Positions 30,886 through 41,800 of a stretch of 64,000 bases of DNA are shown piece after piece (the stretch's first letter is position 1; every line of letters starts with the position of its first letter). A program made the translations under genes and the position numbers. The DNA is taken from NCBI GenBank assembly GCA_948144175.1, contig CANXME010002590.1:1421001-1485000 (forward strand). Direction: 5' to 3'. This DNA is from Closterium sp. NIES-65 (Eukaryota; Streptophyta; Zygnematophyceae; Desmidiales; Closteriaceae). The notes under the pieces were generated by a model, which had not been told where the DNA came from, ran no database searches, and worked only from the letters and a program-made list of their open reading frames with translations.

Positions 30886-32325
30886 ATGGGTGCGCTTCGC
30901 TCGCTCTTCCTGCTCGCCCTCGTCCTCGCCGCGACTCTGAGCCTCGCTGGAGTCTCAGCGGCGCCGCGCCGCGCCCTCGGCAAGGTCAAGGGGGACCCTC
31001 CTCAGAAGCCCCTTCCTCCAACTCCTTTCGACCCGAAGAGCTTCCCTGTCGCGTCCAACCACCCCTCTCCAAGCGGCTCACGGAAGGGCTCCATGGACTC
31101 AACCATCTCGTTCGATTCCAAGGCGCCATCCGTGCCCTCACTCGGCGGCTCGCCGTCCCGAAAGGGCTCAGCGGATTCGACCTTCTCCTTCGATTCCAAG
31201 GACGGGGGATCCCGCAGGAGCTCCGTGGATTCCGTCTCGTCTGTGAAAGCCACAGCTGTGAAAGCTCGGCGGGCTCTCCTCGATTTCGCGGGTCAGCGCA
31301 ACGTGCCCGAGGCCACTGGCCCTCAGACGCCGAAACCCGCCGAGGTTGACGGCGCCGACTCGCACGTGGTGACGCCGCGCATTCTCGTTATCAAGGGGGG
31401 ACCTCAGAAGCCCCTTCCGCCCAACCCAAGCGGCTCGCGGAAGGGCTCCATGGACTCAACCATCTCGTTCAATTCCAAGGCGCCATCCGTGCCCTCACTC
31501 AACGGCGCGCCGTCCCGAAAGGGCTCAGCGGATTCGACCTTCTCCTTCGATTCCAAGGACGGCGGGTCCCGCAGGAGCTCCGTGGGTTCCGTCTCGTCCG
31601 TGGATTCCGCTGCTGCGGCGAAGCAATTCCTCGCAAACGTCCCAAACGCGTTCGAGCCTTACTCGGGCAACTCTGGCGGATCCCGCAAGGGCTCAGGGGC
31701 AACGCCACGCATTCTCGTTATTAAGGGGGGACCTCAGAAGCCCCTTCCGCCCAACCCAAGCGGCTCTCGGAAGGGCTCCATGGACTCAACCATCTCGTTC
31801 AATTCCAAGGCGCCATCCGTGCCCTCACTCAACGGCGCGCCGTCCCGAAAGGGCTCAGCGGATTCGACCTTCTCCTTCGATTCCAAGGACGGCGGGTCCC
31901 GCAGGAGCTCCGTGGGTTCCGTCTCGTCCGTGGATTCCGCTGCTGCGGCGAAGCAATTCCTCGCAAACGTCCCAAACGCGTTCGAGCCTTACTCGGGCAA
32001 CTCTGGCGGATCCCGCAAGGGCTCAGGGGCAACGCCGCGCATTCTCGTTATTAAGGGGGGACCTCAGAAGCCCCTTCCGCCCAACCCAAGCGGCTCTCGG
32101 AAGGGCTCCATGGACTCAACCATCTCGTTCGATTCCAAGGCGCCATCCGTGCCCTCACTCAACGGCGCGCCGTCCCGAAAGGACTCAGAGGGTTCGTTCA
32201 TCTCCATCGATTCCAACGACAGCGGATCTCGCAGGAGCTCCGTGGGTTCCGTCTCGTCTGTGAAAACCGGGGTGTCTGTTCAGATTCGCGCCGCTGATTC
32301 CAATGGCAAAAAGGGAGGGAAGTGA
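30886..32325 (+). CDS. Secreted Ser-rich protein with about 110-residue repeats
   Basis: 479 aa, intronless. The leader MGALRSLFLLALVLAATL is almost identical to that of the gene at 21107 and ends near GVSAAP. The mature part is basic and Ser/Gly/Pro-rich, built from three long repeats: PRILVIKGGPQKPLPPNP, GSRKGSMDSTISF, APSVPSLNGAPSRKGSADS, SFDSKDGGSRRSSVGSVSS, then AAAAKQFLANVPNAFEPYSG. Two repeats differ by only a few bases; the last is truncated and ends NGKKGGK. RKGS and RRSS words resemble basophilic kinase sites, though a secreted protein would rarely be exposed to such kinases. Promoter, leader and 3' flank are shared with gene 1 but the mature regions are unrelated, so it belongs to a family defined by its leader. 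Function unknown. Confidence 0.8.
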   Translation: MGALRSLFLLALVLAATLSLAGVSAAPRRALGKVKGDPPQKPLPPTPFDPKSFPVASNHPSPSGSRKGSMDSTISFDSKAPSVPSLGGSPSRKGSADSTFSFDSKDGGSRRSSVDSVSSVKATAVKARRALLDFAGQRNVPEATGPQTPKPAEVDGADSHVVTPRILVIKGGPQKPLPPNPSGSRKGSMDSTISFNSKAPSVPSLNGAPSRKGSADSTFSFDSKDGGSRRSSVGSVSSVDSAAAAKQFLANVPNAFEPYSGNSGGSRKGSGATPRILVIKGGPQKPLPPNPSGSRKGSMDSTISFNSKAPSVPSLNGAPSRKGSADSTFSFDSKDGGSRRSSVGSVSSVDSAAAAKQFLANVPNAFEPYSGNSGGSRKGSGATPRILVIKGGPQKPLPPNPSGSRKGSMDSTISFDSKAPSVPSLNGAPSRKDSEGSFISIDSNDSGSRRSSVGSVSSVKTGVSVQIRAADSNGKKGGK

Positions 32326-32892
32326 TTCGTCAGGTGGTTTCAAGCGTTGGAGTAGGGGCTTTTGCTTGCTGGTTGGCTAACGTTGAGGGATTGAGGCAGT
32401 TGTGAGGAGGCACGGCTACTGTGCAGCTGTTCTGCTGTGGTGCCAGGCTGCTGTGGTGCGGTGACATGAGCTCCAAACCGGTTGGAGGGCATGGATAGTG
32501 GTGCTGTGTTCCTGTGGTACTAGGCTGCTGTGTCTCACGGGAAAATAGATGGAAACTCCAGGAAACTCAGGGGTGCTGCTTTAGGGGCGTGCTGGTGGGT
32601 AGGAGTGGATTGTGGGGGGTAATGCTGCTTTCTTCTCGCTCTAGTGTGCTTTTTGCTTCTTGTCGCTTTCCTTTGCTCTTGCTCCTGCTTGTCTTTCCGT
32701 GGGTTGGATGAAGTTTTTAATGCTCGAGTGTGTGTGTGTGTGATGCCTTTTAATAATTCCCTGTTCCGCTTCTCTGTGCTGTCAATCGCACACTTGCACT
32801 ACAGCATCCTAAAAGGCATCACCAATAACATAATTTCAAAATGCAATGGTTTGCATCGTATATCCCAACAATCCTTAATCACACTAACCACA

Positions 32893-35800
32893 CTACTTGG
32901 AAGGCTTAGCTTTACCCTTATTACGGTTTGCTCCTCCCACACCCTTTTTTCTCTCACCACCACCACCACCACCGCCGCCACTGCCACCCCTCCCTCTTGC
33001 ATTCTTGTTGCCATACTTACTATTACCCTTGCCCTTCTCTCCTCTCTTGCTCGTATCTCCTCCCTTTCCCTTCTCCCCTCCCTTGGCCTTTTTCTTTGCT
33101 GGCTCCTCGTCAGTGGGCTGGGCATTCTTGACGTATCGGACAGGTCGAATGACCACCCCCACTGGCTTCATGACCTGCGGAAACAAACAACACAACGCAT
33201 GCGCACAACACACACAGAACGATGAGAAAGGGAAGATGCTCATTTCTCAGCACCTGCTCTTGTTGGCTCCTCGACAGTGGGCTGGGCATTCTTGATGTAT
33301 CAGACAGGTCGAATGACCACCCCCACTAGCTTCATGACCTGCGGGAACACATGCACAACATGCACAGCACACGCACAGCACACGCACAGCACACGCACAG
33401 CACACGCACAGCACACGCACAGCACACGCACAACACACGCACAACACACGGACAACACACGCACAACACACACACAAACACATGCACAGAAAGATGAGAA
33501 ATGGAGGGATGTGTCGTCCCCGGCTTGTGTTGACTCTTGATCATTGTTGATGAATCTGACAGGTCAAATGACCACCCCCACTGGCTTCATGACATGGGGG
33601 AAAGTAACACACACAACACACGCAGAAAACACAACACACACAAATGATAAAAGAAAAGAGTGTGCATCCCCTGCTCTCCTTGGCTGAGAGTTCTAGACAT
33701 ATCTGACAGGTGGAATGACCATCCCCACTGGCTTGATATCGTAACAGACAGCATACAACAGACAGCATACAACAGACAGCATACAACAGACAGCATACAA
33801 CAGACAGCATACAACAGACAGCATACAACAGACAGCATACAACAGACATGCAATACACACAGAATACGAGGTGACTTTTGAGTCGACTCAAAAGTCACCT
33901 TGATAACCTGTCGTAACAGCATACAACAAACATGCAATACACACAGAATACACAGCACACACAGCGGGAACGAGGGAGAACTCCCCACTACCTCTGCACT
34001 CCCCACTGCCTCTGTACTCCCCACTACCTCTGCACTCCCCACTGCATTTGCACTCACCGCTGGGCGAGTCATGGAGCGGAACGCTGCTTCTGTGTTGAAG
34101 TCCCGCCCAATGGGGTTGCGGATGCTGCGTGCGTACTCCGCCCGGTTGCGGAACATGTTGGGCAGCTCGGGCACAAAAAACTTCTCGATCTGCCCATGGG
34201 AGAGGAGAGTGCGAGGGATTGGATGGAAGGAGGCAGATGGAGGAAGAAAACATACCGCTAATCCCGAAATAAAGAAGGCAGGACGTAAACAATGTTGCAA
34301 CCATATTCCTTCTATCTACACTATGTGGGAAAGTTTTGCAAAGTGTCATTATCAATAGGTTCCTACGAATGACACCGACCATTTCAAAATTTGCCCTCTC
34401 CCGCTCTTTACTCACCTTCTTATTGTCCTTCTCTGATACAATCACGTGAGTCAGCTTCGAATCCGCCCTCTGTTTCACTGCATCCATCCGCCTCCTCTTC
34501 GCCCTCTCCCTCTCCTCTACTCACCAACTCACCCCTCCCCGTCCCCCCTTTTACTCACCTTCTTATTGTCTTTCTCTGATACAATCACATGAGTCAGCTT
34601 CTCTATCCAGTCCAGCCCTATCCTCTTCCCCCCCCCCTTTCACTCACCTTCTTATTGTCCTTCTCCGATACAATCACATGCGTCAGCTTCGAATCCGCCC
34701 TCTGTTTCACCGCATCCATCCGCCTCCTCTTCGCCTTCTCCCTCTCCTCCTCGATCCACTTCGGCGCCCCCTTCCGCCTCTGCACCTCCTCCCACTGTCC
34801 CCACCCCGGCAACGTCACCGGCCCCTCCTCTCTCCCCACTTCCTTTTCCACCACTCGTTCTTTCTCCGCCTCGAATTCTGCTGCCACGTCATCACCTGCG
34901 AAGGCCAATCGCATCAGCTCGTCTTGACCCTTTTCAAACGCGCTCGCTCCGTTCCCTTCCTCTCCTCCTCCTTCTCCTACTCCTGTTCCACTTGCCCGTC
35001 CCTTTCTCTTCTTGCCTACCGGTTTCTCTCCTCTCTCCTCCTCTTCCTCCATCCCCACTCCTGCTCCCCTCTCCACTCTCTCCCCTGCATCCTCCCCCCA
35101 CGCGTCATCCTCCATATAAGTATCCCCCTTGCCCTCCAAACGCATCCCCTCGTTATAAGCCACACCGTCGTCTATATCCTCCTCTCCATCCTCCCTCTCA
35201 CTCTCGCTATAATCACCCTGCATAACACCCACAGCACCATTACCAGACCCATCACCCCTCTTCCCCCCCTCTCCTCCCTTCGCCCTGACTCTCCCCTTCC
35301 CCCTCTCCCCCCCCTCACCCCTCTCTGCGCTCCCTTCCTCTCTCCCCTCCTCCACCCCTTCCTCCTCCCCTCCCTCCATCCTCCCCCCACCCTCACCCAC
35401 CCCCTTCTCCCCTCCACTCCCTGTGTGGCACAGCAAAGCCTCCAAATCCCCTTCAAGTGGCGGCGCAGACACGTCTACAGGGGCTGAAGCAGAGTTGTCA
35501 GCAACAGGGACCTGCAGCAGGGGTGGGAAGGAGGGTGGGTGGGTGGGGAGATGTTAGAAAGGGTGAGAGTGAGACTGCGATCCCCTTCCCCTGCTCCCGG
35601 CGCCTCTCCCCCACCATCACGCACGGGTGGCGGCACAGACACGTCTACAGGGGCTGATGCAGAGTTGCCAGCAACGGGTAACTGCAGAAGGGGGAGGGGA
35701 GGGGGGGAGATGTTGGAGAGAGTGAGAGCTGTTGGGAAGGGGCAACGGCAGGGAGGAGGGGGTGGGAGGGGCGAAGCAACGAACGTGCCAGCAAGGGGCG

Positions 35801-38800
35801 AAGCAACGAACGTGCCAGCAAGGGGCGAAGCCACGAACGTGCCAGCAAGGGGCGAAGCCACGAACGTGCCAGCAAGGGGCGAAGCCACGAACGTGCCAGC
35901 AAGGGGCGAAGCCACGAACGTGCCAGCAAGGGGCGAAGCCACGAACGTGCCAGCAAGGGGCGAAGCAACGAACGTGCCAGCAAGGGGCGAAGCAACGAAC
36001 GTGCCAGCAAGGGGCGAAGCCACGAACGTGCCAGCAAGGGGCGAAGCCACGAACGTGCCAGCAAGGGGCGAAGCCACGAACGTGCCAGCAAGGGGCGAAG
36101 CCACGAACGTGCCAGCAAGGGGCGAAGCAACGAACGTGCCAGCAAGGGGCGAAGCAACGAACATCAACACAGCCACGCCACTCACCGAGTTGACTTTTGA
36201 GTCGACTCAAATGTTTGCAACACATTAGAAGACCTTGCACATCAACACAGCCACGCCACTCACCCCTGACTGAGAAGGAGGTGACTTTTGAGTCGACTTA
36301 AAAGAGGCTGTTTGAAACACATTAGAAGACCTTGCAAGTCAACACAGCCAGCCACTCACCCCTGACTGAGAAGAGGCTGTTTGAAACACATTGAACAAAC
36401 CTTGCAAGTCAACACAGCCAGCCACTCACCCCTGAGAAGGACAACCCTTTCCCCGCTCCAAGCATCGCCTTCACCTGCCGTGCTGCCTCCCTCTCCTCCT
36501 TCAACAACCTTCCACCCTTCCCCTCTGCCCCTCCTCCTCCTCTCCCCGCATTCTTCACCCCACTCTTTCCCCCTCCGCTTTGCCCTCCTACCCCAACATC
36601 CTCCCCTCCCCCTCCTTCCTCCTCCTCTCCCTCCTCCCCTTCCCCCTCTCTCACTGCCACCCATTCGTCTCTTTCCTCCTGCCCCTCCCCTCCCACTACT
36701 GTCTCTCCCAGATTCCCAAATACTCGTCTCCCTGCTCCCACCCTCTCTCCCTCCTCTTCCTCCTCTCCCCATCCTCCTCCTCCCCACCCATCACCCCCTC
36801 CTCCACCTCCCCCCTTCCCCTTCCCACCCTCCCCATCCTCTCCGTCACCATACCCCTCCCCTTCCAACCCCTCCTCTAGGTCTTTAATCGCCTCTATAGC
36901 CTCTTTCTGAGCTTCCAATCTCCTCCTCTCAATAGCCTTAGCCATAAACGGCAACGCAAAAAGACCACTCTTCGTTGCCCCATCCCCCTCCCCTCCCTCC
37001 CCTCCATCCCCTCCCCCCTTCCCTTCTAGGGCCCTCAGTATTCTTGCCTTAGCACTCGCTACTAGCCGCCTTCCCTCCTTCTCCCCTCCCTTTCCCTTCC
37101 CTCCCGCCTCCTCCCCCTCACTCCCCCCAGACTCCTCCCCACTCCCCTCCTCTCCCCACTCCCCCTCCCCATCCTCCTCCTCCTCCTCCTCCTCATCCTC
37201 CCCCTCCCCTCTCCCAATCGTTGCCGAATGAATCTTTCTAGTCAGCATAGCATGCGTTCTTAGTTGCTCTGCTATAGCCTCCCTCGTCCCTTGCCCTCCA
37301 ACCGCCGCTTTAGCCGCCATTCCCCTCTCTATAATCCTCTTTGCCCACTTGGAAGTGTTTTTATGCCGAAGGGTCATTCGCTCCTTAGCACGTAAATACT
37401 CCTGCTTTATCGCGGCTTCTCTTGCTGCCTCCTTATCCTCCCACTCCTCCTCCCCACCCGCTTCCCCTCCCGCTGCGATCCCCTTCTTTCTCTTCCTCTC
37501 TTCCGCCTTCCTTTCCATCTTGTGAAAGGTTTTGGATTTGATTTTCTTGACTCGCTTCGCCTTTGCTTCGTGCTGCAGCAGCAGCGAGCGCATCTTGGCT
37601 AGTCGGTTCATCCTCTCCCTTGCTTCTTCTACTGACATCTGGTGGGAGGGGAGGGAAGGGGAGGAGAAGGGAGGGAGGGGAGGGGAAGGGGACGGGACGG
37701 GACGGGACGGAAGGGGAGGGGAAGGGGAGGTGAAGGAAGGAAGGAGGGAGTGGGGGGAGGAGGGTGAGGGCATGGGAAATGGAACGAGCACTGGCATGGT
37801 GCAATGGTAGCGAGTGCATCTTGGCTAGTCGGTTCATTCTCTCCCTCGCTTCTTCCAATGACATCTGGTGGACGGGGGAAGAGGAAAGAGGGAGGGCAAG
37901 TGTGCATGAGTATGGGGAGATGGCTTGGTGCAGCGGTAGCTGCAGCAGCAACGATCGCATCTTGGCCAGTCGGTTCATCCTCTCCCTTGCTTCTTCTACT
38001 GACATCTGGTGGGGGAGAAGGAGGGAGAGGAAGGAGGGGGGGGGGGTGGTGGGCAGGTGTGCATGAGAACAGGAAGGAGCACAGGCAGTGGCGGCAGCAG
38101 CGGTTGACTTTTGAGTCGACTCAAAAGTCAACAGGAAGGAGCACAGGCAGTGGCGGCAGCAGCGGTTGACTTTTGAGTCGACTCAAAAGTCAACAGGAAG
38201 GAGCACAGGCAGTGGCGGCAGCAGCGGTTGACTTTTGAGTCGACTCAAAAGTCAGCAGGAAGGAGCACAGGCAGTGGCGGCAGCAGCAGTTGACTTCTGA
38301 GTCGACTCAAAAGTCAACAGGAAGGAGCACAGGCAGTGGCGGCAGCAGCGGTTGACTTTTGAGTCGACTCAAAAGTCAACAGGAAGGAGAACAGGCAGTG
38401 GCGGCAGCAGCGGTTGACTTTTGAGTCGACTCAAAAGTCAACAGGAAGGAGCACAGGCAGTGGCGGCAGCAGCGGTTGACTTTTGAGTCGACTCAAAAGT
38501 CAACAGGAAGGAGCACAGGCAGTGGCGGCAGCAGCGGTTGATTGAATCTCCGACTGCTGTTTCTGCTCCAAGGTTTTTTAGCACAACTCACCTTGGTGAT
38601 GTTACTTTGGTGGATTCTCATAAGTAACATCACCATGGCCGCAGCAGCGACCGAATCTCCTACTGCTCTTTCTGCTCGAAGATTTATTGAGAACTCACCT
38701 TGTTGAGAGCCAGTGCCTCCCCATGCGCGATTCTCCTGTCGTCCCCCACACCTGCCGCCGCCAGAGCAGCAGCCAGAGCAGCAGCCAGAGCAGCTGCCAG

Positions 38801-41800
38801 AGCAGCTGCCAATGCAGCAGCCACCTCCCTCTCCATCTCCGACTGGGGTCTGAACTTGACCAGCCTGTCCGTTGACTTGAGCGTGGGGAGGGAGGGAGAG
38901 GAGGGCGAAGAGAGAGGAAGAACCTACCCTAGCCCACCCCAGCCACACAGAACAGAGGGACACACCTTGTTGAGAGCCAAGGCCTCCCCATGCGCTATCT
39001 TCCGGTCATCCCCCACCCCTGCAGCTGCCAGAGCAGCTGCCACCTCCCTCTCCATCTCTGACTGGCTGGGGTCGGAACTTGTTGACTAGCCTGTCCGTTG
39101 ACTTGAGGGTGGGAAAGGCGGGCAGGGCGAGGAAAGAGAGAGGAGGCACCTACACTAGACCACCCACATCACACCCACCTTGTTGAGGGCCAATGCCTCC
39201 CCGTGGGCGATCTTCCTGTCGTCCCCCACGCCTGCAGCGGCCAATGCAGCAGCCACCTCCCTCTCCATGTCCGACTGAGGTCTGAACTTGTTGACCAGCC
39301 TGTCCGTTGACTTGAGGGTGGGCAGCGATGGCATCTCGTCGATCAGGTTGAGGGAGGGCGCTTGGCGGTTCTGCTGCACCAGGGGAAGCCACTTGGCCGC
39401 TTCTTTTGAGGAGGCCTCGTAGGCCGCCCTGGGAGGGGAGGGAGAGGGGAGGAGGGAGGGGAGAAAAGAGAGAGAGTCAGTGTGAGAGTGGGCAGCGACG
39501 GCATCTCGTCGATCAGGTTGAGGGAGGGCGCCTGGCGGTTCTGCTGCACCAGGGGAAGCCACTTGGCCGCTTCCTTGGAGGAGGCCTCGTAGGCCGCTCT
39601 GGAGGAAGGGGAGGAGGGAGGGGAAGAGGGATAAGGGAGAGGAGAAGGGGGGAGAAGGGATGAGTATAACCCTGGCCCCAACCCCCGCCCCAATCCCATT
39701 CCCAGCCCCAACCCCCGGCCCAGCCCCCAACCCCACCCCAACCCTGGCCCCGACCCCTGCACCAAATCACTCACTTTCTTTCCAGCCTCTCCCGCACCAC
39801 AGTGGGCAGAGGGCCTGTGTCAGGAGCACCACTCGCCTCAATTCACCTCATTTGCTGCTTCAGCCCTGTTACCCTCTGTTCTCTCTTCACGCAACCCCAA
39901 ATCACTCACTTCCTTTCCAGTCTCTCTCGAACCACAGTGGGCAGAGGGCCAGTGTCAGGAGCGCCACTCGCCTCGATCCGCCTCATCTGCTTCACCACTC
40001 ACCCATCTCTATCCCCTACACTGTACCCAAGACAAAAACCCAAGCCACTCACTTTCTTTCCAGTCTCTCCCGAACCACAGTGGGCAGAGGGCCCGTGTCA
40101 GGAGCGCCACTCGCCTCAATCCGCCTCATCTGCTTCTTCAGCCCAGCCAGCGCCGAACCTCCCACTCCCAAACCTGCCGCCGCCGAGCCTTCCGCCGAGC
40201 CTTTCGCCAAGCCTGACAGATCAGCCCCGACCTGCCCCAGCGGCCGAAGCAAATCCTCCACAGATAACCCTCCCGAAGCAGCTGCCGAACCTGCTGTAGT
40301 GGTTGGGAAATCAACAGCCCCTCCTGCCGCGGCTGCTGCTGCTGCGTCTGCTGCTGCTGCCAGCGCTGCGCCCTTGGCTGCAGTGAGGTTGAACTCTGAC
40401 TCAGGTAGGCTCTCCCCCACCACTGCTGATGCTTTCAATGCTATTGCACCCCGGGGCTTCCTAGCTGTGAAGACAAGGGGAAAAAAGGGAGGGGAAAGAG
40501 GGACGACAAGGGCAAGACAGGGAGCATAGAGGGGTGAGGCAGGGATCGGCTTGCGGCCTTGGCTGCTGTGTGGTTGAACTCTGACTCGGGTAGACTCTCC
40601 CCCACCACTGCTGATGCCTTGAGTGCTATTGCACCGCGAGGCTTTCTAGCTGTAAAGACAAGGGAAGATGAGGTAGAAGGATAGACGGGGGGAAGGAGAG
40701 ACGACAAGGGCAAGACAGTGAGCAGAGAGTTGCGAGACAGTGACTGGTTGCACCCTTTGCTGCTGAGAGGTTGATTGAACTCCATTTTGTTTGAGTTTGA
40801 GAATTCTCAAAATCAACCTCAAACAAAGAGGTTGAACTCCTCCTACTCGGGTAGCCCCTCTGCCACCACCACTGCTGCTGATTCCTTGATCTCTGATTCC
40901 TTGAACTCTGATTCCTTCCTTGAGTGAGTGCCATGCCATGCTCCCAAGGCTCCTGGTCTTGTGACATTCTCAGCGAGCAGCAAACCTACTTAGGCTTAAA
41001 GCAAAGGAAAGACAGTAAAAACCCTCCTGTAAAAACTTAGATCTCTGATTCCTTCCTTGAGTGCCATGCCATGCGTCCAAGGCTCCATCCCGATCCACAC
41101 AACCCCCATTCTCTCCATTCCCTCCGCACGCACCTTGTGTGTCGCTCCGGGCTCCACTGTTACGACCCTATTTTTAAACCCTACACCTGAGCGCCGATCT
41201 CTCCTGCCCTCACCTTCCCTTCCCTGGCTTGACTTGACTTGGCTTGGCTTGACTCGACCTGCTGACAATGCTTCTGCCTTACTTCGTCCTTGCACGAACC
41301 TTGTGTTCCGCTCCAGGCTCCACTATTACGACTCTGTTCAAAACCCTAAACCCTAAACCTGAGACCCTGTTCTTCCCTTCCACCCTAAACCCTACTCCCT
41401 AACCTCCCCTTCCTCTTGCCTCACCTTCCCTGCCTTGCTGCTGCCTTGCCACCACAACCGCCAGCAGCTGCTGATGCTTCTGCCTTGCATGCTATTGACT
41501 CACCTTCCCACTCTGTCTGACTTGACTTGACTTGACTTGACTCACCTTCCCTGCTTTGCTGCCTCGCCACCACATCAGCCAGCAGCTGCTGATGCTTCTC
41601 CTCGTCCTCGTCGTCATCTTCCTCCTCCTCACTCTCCCCCTCTCCCTCCTCTCCTTCCTCTTCTTCCCTTTCCTCACCCTCCTCCTCCTCACTCTCCCCT
41701 TCCTCGTCCTTCTGTTTTCCGTGACCCCTCATTTTTCCTAACTCCTTCTTCCCCTTTCCCCAATCTCCCTCCTCCCTATCCTCCTCATCCTCCTCCTCTT

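Noticed and set aside
35475..36240. Open frames over the 27-bp array
   Set aside because: Repeat unit divisible by three, lying within a UTP14 intron.
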